64,000 nt of DNA from Taxillus chinensis (taxonomy: Eukaryota; Streptophyta; Magnoliopsida; Santalales; Loranthaceae), in contig CM042087.1 of NCBI GenBank assembly GCA_023512835.1, forward strand, positions 43,890,017-43,954,016. The letters run 5' to 3'. The notes below the pieces were generated by a model. That model had not been told where the DNA came from. It saw nothing but the letters and a program-made list of their open reading frames with translations, and did no database searches. This document shows, piece by piece, positions 1-11,395 of this stretch. The position numbers were made by a program, and so were the translations under genes. The stretch's first letter is position 1; each line of letters begins with the position of its first letter.

Positions 1-949
1 AATATACCTCTAGAAAATCTTTATATAATTTGAAATGTATAGTTCTTAAATTATACAATAAAATTTTTATTGTTGTTGGATTAATATTAATTTTTTAAAA
101 TTTTTTATATTCATATTAATCTAACAGTAAACAACAGAATATATGCAAATAGACTTTTTTTCGTTTGGAATTATTGGTTAATAATCTGTCTCAAATATTC
201 ATGGTGAAATTTTTTTAAAAAAAAAAATTGTATCGTTAATTAGTTATACTGAGACTAATTGATAGGTGACAGTCAAAACTCTTGAGTGTGCAATCTTTGG
301 GCGGGAACACGGTTGAGGTAAATCAATTCTGCCTTTCTTTTATACGTTAAAATTTTTAAATACAATTAGGCTAACTACTTCCCAAAACTCATGTCCATAA
401 TTATTGGGGAGAAACAAATCATAAATAACAATCAACAAAGTATAATCATAATTAAAAGAAATGAGCCATTATTCTTCCTTTTTTGGACTTCAACACTTCA
501 ACGTGCGCAGGCTGTCCAAATATTCTGTATTTGGACGGAAATCTATAAGAGTTCTTTTAAAAAACTAAAAATAAAAAGAGATTGGTTTATAATAAAATTA
601 TTACAAAAACTTCATTTTCAATGCGGCTCACTGTTACCAAGAATAATGACTCCCCATTATAAATTAATTTATATTGAAATTATAAAACTGTTTCATAATA
701 AAAATATAACAAATCCCAATGCTTTTTTTGGGTATTTGGTCAGTAATTTCCTTTTCCCAACAGAAATTCCGTTAAAAAAAGCCTAAAAATAGCTGTTAAG
801 GCAATATATATGATTTAAAAAAATATATAATAACGGTTTTAACCTTGTATAAATATCTTACTGCAGAATAAAAATTTTTTAAAACGAATAAATATATAAT
901 AAAAATATCCTGATTTACACATAAGAATCATGTAACATTGCTCTTTAAT

Positions 950-951
<2 letters not shown>

Positions 952-986
<35 letters not shown>
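952..986. repeat. (TA)n microsatellite
   Basis: About 17 uninterrupted TA dinucleotides. Shorter (AT)n tracts lie near 1090-1108 and 3193-3206. Confidence 0.95.
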
Positions 987-988
<2 letters not shown>

Positions 989-1396
989 AATGTGGATTAT
1001 TAATTTAGATTCATATTATACTTTGTTTAAAATTTAGCGAGAGTTTTACAGTTAGATAAAGTTTTAATATATTATCAGGTTCAAAATCATATATATATAT
1101 ATATATATTGTGTTACTATCTGGTAAGTTCAAATTATTAAAGTATCGGTACGGTTTTTTTTTCCCTCGAAAAATAGAAGGCATAGTTGTGAGTAGTAAAA
1201 TTCATTATTCTCTCGTTTTTCGAAACAAACACGAATGACATAATTTTTTCATTTCCGTTAAATCGCGCAAACCTACCCAACCAACATATGGAAGTACACA
1301 TAAATTTCTCAACTCAATAGAATATGATATCTGTATCCTTCTATTTTAACAAATTATATTTAATATTATATATGTTAATTTTTATATACTAGCTAG

Positions 1397-1418
1397 TTTT
1401 TTTTTTTTTTTTTTTTTT
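1397..1418 (-). repeat. 22-bp T run (poly-A on the minus strand)
   Basis: A run of 22 T. On the minus strand it reads as a poly-A tail following moderately GC-rich sequence (about 1420-1800), which is out of character with the AT-rich surroundings. A retroposed 3' end is one explanation; a simple A/T tract is the other. I recognise no protein in the adjoining minus-strand frames. Confidence 0.7.
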
Positions 1419-1904
1419 GCATCTGATCCAACAATGATTATCTAATCTCCCCAATTGCATCATCGAACGATGATTGGCAGTAGGAGACGGCGACTTTGGC
1501 GCCCTTGTCGTCGCCATGGTTGCTGGAATGGTTGTCTGATTTGAGACAGACAACGAAGGATCGTAAACTCGTAGTAGTGAAACGTACGTACGTAGCAGAT
1601 GCATGCGTATGTGTTATGGACACATGCAACCGGCTCGCGATAAACTGATGGGAATGACACGTACGTTGTCATTACTCATCCATTACACACCCATGCTAAT
1701 ACATAGCATTGATGATGGACACAAGATTTGTGGACGAAATTATTGGCGAAGGGCGGCATTGCGTGTGCGAGGGCAGTTACTGCAGCGGTTTTCATGTCAA
1801 AAGCTCACATCTGAGTCGTTAATTTAAATTAGTGCTTCAGCTATAAGGTTAAACTATTGATATAATTTATTTCTGTAAGATCGCAAACATACACACATAC
1901 AAAA

Positions 1905-2090
1905 ACGAATGAAACAAGAGGATTTACATGGTTCGTCAAGGTGTCTACGTCCACGGGAGAAGGGGGCCAATTTTACTATTCCGCACCGGGTCGCCGGAGG
2001 ATAATATACAAAAGTTTCTCTCTTATTGTCTCACAATAAGACATGCATACTAATTTCGTTTTACAGCATATATATAGGCTAAATTCCTAT
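1905..2090. mobile_element. Probable LTR-retrotransposon scrap
   Basis: The segment reads through a 'ttacatggttcgtcaaggtg...ctacgtccacggg' pattern, a phrase recurrent in LTRs of plant retrotransposons (usually 'tacgtggttcgg...cctacgtccacgg'). No coding sequence, PBS or partner LTR is visible nearby, so this would be a solo or decayed LTR. Identification rests on remembered motif similarity only. A similar phrase occurs at about 58690-58760. Confidence 0.35.
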
Positions 2091-3684
2091 TCCACCACTG
2101 GTCGTGACCAATACCCACCAAAGTTGAAGAAGCTACAGCACACCAGGTTTGAAGAAGGCTGCAGCTCACGATCCTTGACTCCCTAATTGGGAGTGGCTCC
2201 CACAATTTCAAATCACTTGAAAATGTAAAGAAGCCATAACGTCGATTGTATACAGTAATGCTCTAAAATTTTCATAAGTTAATCAAATGTTAACGTGTCG
2301 TCATGCAAGTCAAATATGATTTTTTTTTTTTACATATCAATCTTTTACATGTGAAATTATAACACATCTTACATACTAATTCAATTAACTCATGATGTCA
2401 AAAATTATTGACAAAAAAAATATCAATTGTTTTGAACTTTCTATCTTTGTAGTATCTAGGCAAACCCAAATATCAATAATTTTTTTATTAACATCATATC
2501 ACTTGAATTGTTACCCGTTTCGAACCACTCAATATCATCTCTCCTGTTAATATCTTAACAAAATGAAAGTGTACGCAACTCTACCGACCAGGTATGTGTA
2601 ATAGCCCAATAAAAAAAGTTGTTTGAACTCTCCTTTCGGGATCTCCCTCGAAATAAGATAAGAGTGTATCGATATCAATATGTTCAGATATGAGAGCCTG
2701 GTGGAACGATACTGAGGCTCCGAAGGATAGGTTTGCACAACTACTAAGAGAGATAGAAAGAGTTGGCACTTCCAAAACACAGGAAAAGTGAGAGAATACG
2801 AAATGACAAAATCCATAGTGAAATTGCATTTGCCTACTACAAATTCTCTCTATCTAGGAGTGACATCAACTTCATCGACTACTAATCGCGAACAAACCCA
2901 TGAAGCTATGGCATCATTTTTTCATTTCGATTAAATGGCGCAATGCCACCTAACCACAACAATATGGAAGTTTACTTAAAATTCTCATAATATTAAATTT
3001 GTATGGTTTTGTTTTAACAAATTATCTTCTATTTTATGTTAATTTTACGTAATAATTATTTTTTGTACTTAAGTAAAATAAAATAGTTTTTCATGTTTAA
3101 TCGAATTATATTTATTACTCTCATATAATTTATTACCTTACATTTGATACATTTTTTATATTTAACAAATTGGTATAGAGCTTAATTTTTAATATATATA
3201 TATATATAGATGGTCGTCATTACCGTTAATATACCATAATGTCTTTCTTAATATTCTTTATTGAATTGATTTATAACACACACACACACAAACATATTCA
3301 TGCACCTCTACAAAATCTTAGGTTGAAATTATTAATCTGTATCAAATATTCACGGGAAAAAACAATTAATGTATTTGTCTTCTATAAATCAGATTCGCAC
3401 AATTAACAAAATTATATCGTTAAGTCATATCAAAGTAATGATTTCTTTTTCAAAATAAATAAATAAAGATATTTTTTTACTACAAGAAAGAAATGCAAGC
3501 CTAAAATGCACCCGTTCAATTATTTGTCTACTTTCAAGCAAATAAAATCTTTAAATCTAACTTTATTTCCATGAATCTCTCGACTCCTTTATCTTAGTCT
3601 TTTCATTTATTTAATTTATTGGGATCAAAAAAGAATAATAAAAAGAATAAGCGTAAACATGACATATAAGCTCTATATCAATTT

Positions 3685-3746
3685 GTCATGACATACAATC
3701 ACCAGCACCATATACGTCATGAAATACAATCACCAGCACCATATAT
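3685..3746. repeat. 31-bp tandem duplication
   Basis: Two adjacent copies (3685-3715 and 3716-3746) of a unit that begins 'gtcatgacatacaatcacca' in the first copy, differing by only a few bases. Confidence 0.9.
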
Positions 3747-4576
3747 CAATAGTCCCACACCCAGTGTATACTTGACCAGTACTAGCAAGTAGCAGCCGAA
3801 AATATAATCTACAACTTTGGGCTTTTTGATATTACTGCCCCACCAGAGGGTTTGTGCAAGCTATTATGTGTCAGTGGGGGTATTTTTATCATTAAGGGGT
3901 TACAGAATGCACATTTAAAATGTTTATGTTTGGATATAAAAAAGGATTACCAGTAGCAAATAGAACTACCTTTGCTATCAATTCTTCACTGTGATCCGTG
4001 ACAACTTTGATGCCACCTTCCACTTTGACCAACGAGAAAAAAAATTACCAATCAAACTGCTTATGAGATGAATACTATTCAAATAGGGATGGGTAACAAA
4101 AAATGCAGGAACAAAGAAATCGAAGTAGAAGTACAAATAATATGTACTACAAATTGGTTGATAATGGTAGATTTTACCATTATATTCTGGCTATTTAACA
4201 TATTGTACATACTTATTCACCAATTTGGTTTAAATTGGATTTATTTTTGCTCTAAGAGTCATTCACAGCTTTTTCCTGAATTTTAAGTGTTTTAGATATT
4301 TTTATGGAAGACTTTGATGTTTAGCAATGTTTGGAGAAAAAACCCGTAAGTTGACTAAGTGTTGGAGGTACGGTCTGAGGATTTATATCCCGAATGAACT
4401 CGACACTAATTTACTTCGAGATTAGACAGGGGCACTTCAATATCTCGAAGCTTTCATCTTGAAGAAATCTACAAGCTGTTTTCCCAATGCACATCTCAAA
4501 GTACTTCGAGATAAAGATTTCAAATCTTCGAGGTAATCCTGACGCATTAATCTTGAAGAAGCTATTTCTCGAAGCA

Positions 4577-4650
4577 ACTCCTGAACCATAAAGTGACATA
4601 GTTTTATGTCAGATTTTGTCACTCCTGAACCATAAAGTGACATATTTCAT
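4577..4650. repeat. 44-bp-period direct repeat
   Basis: The phrase 'actcctgaaccataaagtga' occurs at 4577 and again at 4621. The upstream sequence (4395-4575) is also rich in repeated 'ttcgag/ctcgaa' words. No gene is recognisable. Confidence 0.85.
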
Positions 4651-4790
4651 GTCCTCCTAACCACATTGTGCATGATGGGTCACCATCCACCACCCATTCC
4701 CTGACACCTCACTTGTGCAGGATATGGGCAGTATCTCTATGGATAGTGTATGATGGATTAATTTAGGAAAAATGAAGTATAGGGGTGAAA

Positions 4791-5075
4791 TCCAATAAGA
4801 AGTAAAAGCACAATTTAGCAAGGAATGTTAGATTCATATATGATTTACAGACTGTTATTCTGAAAACATTCATGGAAAAGACCAGCCAGTCTTACCGGCC
4901 AGCCAGACTAACAGTCTGTAAATGGAAATCCAATAAGAAGTAATATTCACAATTTAGGGTACTGAATATTTAAACTTGATTATCATCTTTAAAGTTTATC
5001 TTATATTATAACGAGAAATAATGTGTTGGCATAGTTATCATAATTAGAATGGAAAAGACCAGCCAGTCTTACCGG
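4791..5075. repeat. Interleaved local duplications and an inverted repeat
   Basis: Two different phrases are each duplicated: 'tccaataagaagtaa' at 4791 and 4929, and 'ggaaaagaccagccagtctt' at 4874 and 5051. A perfect 15-bp inverted repeat, 'atttacagactgtta' (4843-4857) against 'taacagtctgtaaat' (4909-4923), encloses the first copy of the second phrase. Confidence 0.85.
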
Positions 5076-5322
5076 TGACCCAAGCCCTTAACTAATTTGG
5101 GTTTTTAATTGGACCGTTTTTGAAAAAAACCGAAAAATCCCAGTCGAACCAGCCGGTTTTTTTTTTTTTTGACCTGGATGACTCAGCTGGATTTTACAGA
5201 ACTGAACGATTTTTAAAAAATAATAAAATGACATTTAACCTATTTTATGATATAATTTTAATTTAAAATAGATAACTAATATTAACATTTAACATAATGC
5301 AATATGATTTTAAAATTTCAGG

Positions 5323-5549
5323 TTCACTGAAAGGTCAATTAGTTAAAGCATATGGGAGTTGACAGACTCTACTTTAATTTGAGTATATAAGCTTTAAAAA
5401 ATTAGTCAAATGAAATACATAAACTGTCACTGCTTTCACTGAACAAAGGTCCTTTAATTAAATAATATGGGAGTTAGGTGACCTTACGTTAATTTGAGTA
5501 AATAAGCTTTAAAAAAATAGTCAGATGAAATATGTAAACTGTCACTGCT
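5323..5549. repeat. 115-bp tandem duplication
   Basis: Two diverged copies with period 115 bp. Anchor phrases are 'aggtc' at 5332/5447, 'tatgggagtt' at 5351/5466, 'aataagctttaaaaaa' or its variant, and 'aaactgtcactgct' at the end of each copy. AT-rich and non-coding as far as I can tell. Confidence 0.85.
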
Positions 5550-5979
5550 AGCCATACTGATGATAGAGGGAATGATGGTGTCATGGACTCATGGTAGCAG
5601 TATAGGCGAGAGTATAGTGCAGTGACAGTCGTGTGTTTTATTTTCTTAGTGCAAAGGATAAAGTTTAACAAAATGGTGTCAAATGATCATTGTGATGCAA
5701 AATACAGGAAATATCTCAAAATTGATTTTAAAAACAGTGTTTGTCAATGTTATGCCCGCAAAACAAACATACAACTCCAATGCAGGAATGCAATGCTCTC
5801 CAAGCCAAAAAAATGGCAACTTTAAGAAGAAGAAAAAACAAATATTTATAAAATAAGGGGAAAATAGAGGAAAGAAACAGCAAAATTATGCAAGAGCAAA
5901 ATAAATCCAATTATTGTGTGGTGGAAGTTCAGTTTCTTAAATAGTATCTTACCTATCAAAAAAAGTTTCTTTAATAGTA

Positions 5980-6585
5980 TCTCCGTTCTCGGGCCTTAAT
6001 GCACAACCACTATAACGATTCTGGTAATCCTTTCATTTAGTTCTGCTAATTTAAGGAAACCGAAATTGCATACAATAGGAACACCAAGGCCAAGGCAACA
6101 ACCATGTTAAGCATGTAACCAGAGGTAGTATGTAGGGCGTGAAACTGGGGTGGATTAAAAAAGCGACAGAATCCTACAGTAAAAATACAAATGTACAGAA
6201 TTACAAGACCAGTCCCTTTAACTACCAAGGGGATCTCACTGCCGAGGCACTGGAATTGTTGGCGGCTGATGGGTTTGCCAGTGGAAAGCAAGACCCACCA
6301 GTTGATGGTAGAGGAGATGTCACATCAGAGGCAGAGGAGATGGAAGGCTGCTAGCATTAAATCTACCATCAGATGAAAAGATTGAGCATGGGGATTGTGG
6401 ACTGATCTGTTGGTTTCAACTTTCAAGGTGGTGTGGGTGGGGGAGTAGCCTCGGAGAAGGAAATGAAGCTGTTTTTGGCTGGATACAGACGAGCCACATA
6501 ACATTGCTCAATGGTTGCTGCTGTGCAGGAGAGAAATAAAGACCCTACGGCCCACATTAGAATCAGAACTGCTATTACTATCAGG
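5980..6585. other. Left flank of the copia insertion; possible minus-strand gene remnant
   Basis: This flank is less AT-rich than the rest of the spacer. On the minus strand, 6046-6291 encodes an 81-residue frame ending in a hydrophobic stretch (MVVALALVFLLYA), and 6456-6590 encodes a frame with a signal-like hydrophobic start and a short proline-rich end (TPPPTPP). I recognise no family. The copia element sits immediately to the right, so an older gene may have been split, but this is weakly supported. Confidence 0.2.
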
Positions 6586-6590
6586 CAGGA

Positions 6591-6807
6591 TGTTAAAGGA
6601 AACGGAACTTAATATAGCATGTAGATAATATCAAATATTGTCTAATATAGCATATAGATAATATCAAATATTGTCTAATATAGCATGTAGATAATATCAA
6701 ATATTGTACATAATAACTTTCCTTATTTGAGGAATCCTTAGCACCTATATGTAATGGCGTAGCCTCCCATTTTATTTCAATAAGAATTTAATATCAATTC
6801 TTTTACA
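6591..6807 (+). repeat. 5' LTR of copia element
   Basis: 217 bp, beginning TGTTAAAGG and ending TTTTACA (TG...CA termini). It contains three tandem copies of a 33-bp unit ('aatatagcatgtagataata...') where the 3' LTR has one. Confidence 0.95.
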
Positions 6808-6819
6808 TGGTATCAGAGC
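6808..6819 (+). other. Primer-binding site (initiator Met-tRNA)
   Basis: TGGTATCAGAGC directly abuts the 5' LTR and is the usual plant copia primer-binding sequence complementary to the 3' end of initiator methionine tRNA. Confidence 0.95.
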
Positions 6820-6866
6820 ATTGATCTGGGCAATATCCCAAACTCGTTTTATCTTAGCCTGCATCC

Positions 6867-9800
6867 ATGGCAGACAGCAAACCATTGGAACAGGTTTCCA
6901 AAGTCCAGTGGGACAATCCCAATCATCAGCTATATCTCCATTACTCAAACCAACCCGGTGCTATCCTTGTGCCGCAGCCCTTGGTCGAAGATAACTACAG
7001 TACATGGAAACAATCCATGACTATGGCCTTAACGGTCAAAAACAAAATCGGTCTCATCGATGGTTCGATTACAGAGCCCACTGCAACGAATCCCAATGAA
7101 TGGCAGCAATGGAATCGCTGCAACAATCTAGTACAAACGTGGCTGCTAGGATCGATGTCCAAAGACATTGCCAGCAACGTGATACACTGTAAGACTGCTA
7201 GGCAGATGTGGATAGAATTACAAGAGAGATTTTCCCATGTGAATGTTGTCCAACTATTCAATATTGAAAACGCAATAAATGAGTGTGTGCAAGGAACTAT
7301 GTCTGTGGGCTCTTACTTCACAAAATTGAAGGGACTATGGGATGAACGTGATGCTTTGTGCACTTTCCCGCTCTGCACTTGTGGATCTGTCAAGGAGGTA
7401 GCTGCGTACTTGGACACGCAGAAAACCATGAAGTTCCTCATGGGCCTTAATGACTCCTACGCTGGCGTTCGCAGCAATACTCTACTCCAAGATCCATTAC
7501 CCACGGTGAACAAGGCATATTCTTTAGTCTTGCGGCATGAGAAGCAATCAGAAGTGACAGCAGGAAAATCTACAGCCCTGCCAGATGCAGCTGTGTTTGC
7601 TGTACGACATTCTGTCCGTGACTCAGACACGCACAAGAGTGAATCCAGATGCACCAAGTGCAACAAACCCAATCACACAGCCAAATATTGTCGCGCCCAC
7701 TTAAAATGCACATTTTGTGGGTGGAAGGGTCACACAATTGAGTACTGTCGCAAGAAGAAAGCTGCAGCCGAATCCGAGCCTGATGCAATGATTTCCAAAG
7801 GGAATCAGGTAACAGAAAGGAAGGAGATGCCCTTCCCATTCACTGCTGACGAGTGCAAGCAAATCTTAAGTGAGCTGCAAAACAGGTCTTCCTCTGCTAA
7901 TCCCGTTAATTCCACAGCCCATGAACTGTCCGGTAAGGCATTTTCCCTCAACTCTAATGGAAAAGTCTTCTTGGATTTTAGACAGTGGTTGCACCGACCA
8001 CATGGTCTCTGACCCCCATTTATTCACCACTTCAAGACCAATCACTAACCGCACTGTCCACTTGCCCAATGGGACTGTGACACATGTGACCCACATTGGC
8101 ACCGTTGCTTTGTCCAGCAACTTGGTTCTTGACAATGTTTTGTGTGTCCCATACTTCAACTTAAATCTGCTTTCTATTAGCAAATTAACCCAATCGTCAT
8201 CCCTTGTCATATTTCTCAATCATTTTTGTATCATACAGGACCTACGTTCGGGGATGATGATTGGGACGGGAAGTGAACGAGACGGTCTCTACCACCTTGA
8301 TCAAGGCAAGATAGGAACCTGCAATCAAGCACACGCCAACAATTCAGCCCTTTGGCACCAACGACTTGGTCACCCTTCCCCTAGAGTCCTACCATTATTC
8401 CCTTTGTCCATGTTACAGCATCCCTCTCATGCTATTAATAAGTGTGTTATTTGCCCTTTGGCTAAACAAACAAGGCTTCCTTTTCCCTCTAGTTCAATTC
8501 GTACTCATTCTAGTTTTGATTTAATTCATATTGACATATGGGGTGGTTATAAAGTTCCTTCACTTTCCGGTGCCAAATATTTCCTTACCATTGTCGATGA
8601 CTACACCAGGTGTACTTGGATTTATCTTATGCACCATAAATCTGATGCTAGGACCCTTCTGGTTAATTTCATCAATATGGTTGTCACTCAATTTGATTCC
8701 CATATCAAAATTATTCGTAGTGACAATGGCCCTGAATTTCATCTTGGGAGTTTTTTATGCTGATAAAGGTATCCTCCATCAAACTAGCTGCGTTAACACC
8801 CCTCAACAAAATGGGGTTGCTGAACGCAAACATCGACATCTGTTAAATATGGCTCGTGCCTTACTTATCCAATCTGGCCTACCACCTCGTTTTTGGGGTG
8901 ATGCTATTCTCACCTCTGCTTACCTCATCAATCGGACACCCACTCCTCTTCTCAATGGGCAGACCCCTTATGAAAAATTATTTCACACACCCCCCTAGTT
9001 ATTCCCACTTGCGTGTTTTTGGTTGCCTCTGTTTTACTTCCACCCCGCACCACATCGTTCCAAATTTGCTCCTCGTGCCTCTCGCAGCATTTTTCTTGGC
9101 TATCCCTATGGTCAAAAAGGTTATCGCGTTTTTGATCTTTGCCAACAAAAGGTGCTCATTTCTCGTGATGTTTCTTTTTTTGAGACTATTTTCCCTTTCC
9201 TCGAAAAGCCTCTCTCCGTTCCCACCCCACTCCACCATCCCGTGCCTCCTTCTTCTTTCAACATTGCGCCCATGCCTCTCGTTCCTTTACCCCCTTCTCC
9301 TGTTGGGTCACCGTCGCTCCCCATCCCTGATGTCGCCCCTCATGTCGACCCTCCACCTACCGATTTGTTTCCCCCGTCTCCTCTCCCTGGGTCCCCACCG
9401 CTCCCTGTCCCTGATCCCGCCTCTTCGGCCGTCCCTACCACGATCGCCTTACCGTCCCCAGCTCCACCGACTGCTGTTCCCACTGTCCCTCTGCGCCGCA
9501 GTGGTCGCTCCACCCGGCTCCCTACCTCGTTGGATGACTTTGCTGTCGAGACCCGTTTACCTTCACGGCCCGTCCCAACGTCATCCACGACTTTGGTCGC
9601 TCGCACAGGTACGGCTCACCCTCTCTCTCACTCCTTATCTTATATGCGCCTTTCTCCATCTCACCAATCCTATCTTGCTCACCTTCACATTCTCCCTGAG
9701 CCTACGGGTTTCACTCAAGCTATGCGCCTCCCACAATGGCGTGCTGCTATGCGTGCTGAGATCGATGCGTTACAAGCTAATGGCACTTGGAGCTTGGTGT

Positions 9801-11263
9801 CCTTGCCCCCCTCACAAACGGGCAATTGGTTGCAAGTGGGTGTATAAGGTGAAATTAAAGGCTGATGGAACGTTAGAACGCTACAAAGCCCGATTGGTGG
9901 CCAAGGGCTACAGTCAAATCGATGGCGTCGACTACAAGGAGACCTTTGCCCCTGTTGCTAAAATGGTGACTGTCCGTGTTCTCCTTAGCGTGGCCTCTCT
10001 CTGTGGTTGGCATCTGCATCAGTTGGATGTCAACAACGCCTTTCTGAATGGCGATCTTGATGAAGAGGTATTCATGTCCTTGCCTCCTGGTTTCGGACGA
10101 AAGGGGGAGACTCGGGTATGTCGTTTGCACAAGTCGTTATATGGTTTAAAGCAAGCATCTAGACAATGGTTTATAAAATTGTCTGTGGCTCTCAAACTTG
10201 CTGGTTTTCATCAGTCCCGATCTAACTACTCGTTATTCGTCCGACATCACCAAGGCAACTTCCTAGCATTGCTTATATATGTTGACGATGTTATAATGGC
10301 AGGGAATAATTTGGCCGATATAGAAAACACTAAAGTATTGTTGGCCAACCGTTTCAAACTCAAGGATTTGGGACAGTTGAAGTATTTCCTTGGCATCGAA
10401 GTTGCCTGATCACGACAGGGAATCAGTTTATCACAACGTAAGTATGCTTTGGACATTTTGGATGATGCTCGTTTCTTAGGTGTCAAACCCTCTCGGTTCC
10501 CCATGGAACAGAACTTATCACTTACACAATTTAGTGGGAAATTATTACATGATGCTTCCAGATATAGAAGACTTGTTGGCCGGTTGATTTATTTGACCAT
10601 AACTAGGCCCGACTTGACTTACGTTGTACACATCTTGAGTCAGTTCATGGATAAGCCACGACAACCCCATTTAGAAGCGGCTCATAAAGTGCTAAAATAC
10701 CTTAAGCAAACTCCAGGCCAAGGTATTCTATTACCATCTACAGGATCACTCCAATTGCGGGCATTCGTGATGCTGATTGGGCACGTTGTAAGGACACAAG
10801 GAGATCGGTCCACAGGATATTGTGTTTTACTTGGCCATGGACCAATTTCTTGGAAAACTAAGAAACAAACCACCGTATCACGTTCTAGTGCGAGGGCCGA
10901 GTATCGTGCCATGGCTGCCACCTGCTGCGAAATCACATGGTTGAAGAACATTTTGAAGGATTTGGGAGTAGATCATACACGGCCGATCACATTGTTTTGT
11001 GACAATCAAGCAGCCATACACATAGCATCAAATCCTGTGTTTCATGAAAGAACGAAGCACATAGAGCTCGATTGTCATCTTGTTCGCGAGAAAATTCAAG
11101 AAGGAATGATTCAGACATCTCATATTCGAAGTGAACATCAACCAGCTGATTTGTTCACTAAACCATTGAGCTCGACACAGTTTGAAATGCTCCTTAGCAA
11201 GTTGGGTGTTATCAATATACACTCCAACTTGAGGGGGAGTGTTAAAGGAAACGGAGCTTAATA
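6867..11263 (+). pseudogene. Copia gag-pol polyprotein, frameshifted
   Basis: The gene starts at ATG 6867, 59 bp after the LTR. Order: gag with the 'DNYSTWKQSM' motif; two CCHC zinc knuckles (CTKCNKPNHTAKYC, CTFCGWKGHTIEYC) near 7650-7750; aspartic protease DSGCTDH near 7975; GAG-pre-integrase H/H/CxxC (LWHQRLGH, CVICPLAK); integrase with [12 protein letters not shown] and the NGVAER segment; reverse transcriptase with LDVNNAFLNGD and YVDDV; RNase H ending TKPLSS. Plant copia elements normally encode this as one frame. Here the frame changes between 7870 and 8012, at about 8751-8756, 8990-8995, 9040-9060 and 9806-9811; TGA stops it at 10407-10409; and a short out-of-frame excursion covers the RNase H DAD motif (about 10770-10820). 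Non-functional. Confidence 0.93.
11229..11239 (+). other. Polypurine tract
   Basis: A purine run (gagggggag) ends exactly at the start of the 3' LTR, the expected plus-strand primer position. Confidence 0.9.
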
Positions 11264-11390
11264 TAGCATGTAGATAATATCAAATATTGTACATAATGAC
11301 TTTCCTTATTTGAGGAATCCTTAGCACCTATATGTAATGGCGTAGCCTCCCATTTTATTTCAATAAGAATTTAATATCAATTCTTTTACA
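11240..11390 (+). repeat. 3' LTR of copia element
   Basis: 151 bp, TGTTAAAGG...TTTTACA. It matches the 5' LTR except for two substitutions and the lack of two 33-bp units. The last codons of the RNase H frame run into it. Confidence 0.95.
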
Positions 11391-11395
11391 CAGGA

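Larger units (their letters stand above)
1..4350. other. AT-rich intergenic spacer
   Basis: No gene is supported here. The stretch is strongly AT-rich with scattered A and T runs. The open frames are short, unlike any family I recognise, and rich in Ile, Lys and Asn, as expected of chance frames in AT-rich DNA. It holds the microsatellites, a probable retrotransposon LTR scrap and a 31-bp tandem repeat listed separately. Confidence 0.6.
6586..11395 (+). mobile_element. Ty1/copia LTR retrotransposon, complete but inactive
   Basis: Full structure is visible: 5-bp target duplication 'cagga' (6586-6590 and 11391-11395), 5' LTR 6591-6807, PBS at 6808, one long gag-pol region with copia order (gag, protease, integrase, reverse transcriptase, RNase H), polypurine tract, and 3' LTR 11240-11390. 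Over the 151 alignable LTR bases I count two substitutions, so insertion was recent. The 5' LTR is 66 bp longer because a 33-bp unit is present three times. The coding region carries several frame breaks, so the copy cannot make its own proteins. Confidence 0.97.

Noticed and set aside
391..786. 131-residue plus-strand open frame
   Set aside because: Composition (Ile, Lys, Asn, Phe) follows the AT-rich DNA; no motif, no splice context, no family resemblance.
7870..8012. Programmed frameshift between copia gag and pol
   Set aside because: Plant copia elements normally use one continuous frame, and this copy has several other breaks, so simple damage is the better explanation.
7866..8219. Minus-strand open frame inside the copia element
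   Set aside because: Antisense shadow of the protease/integrase region.
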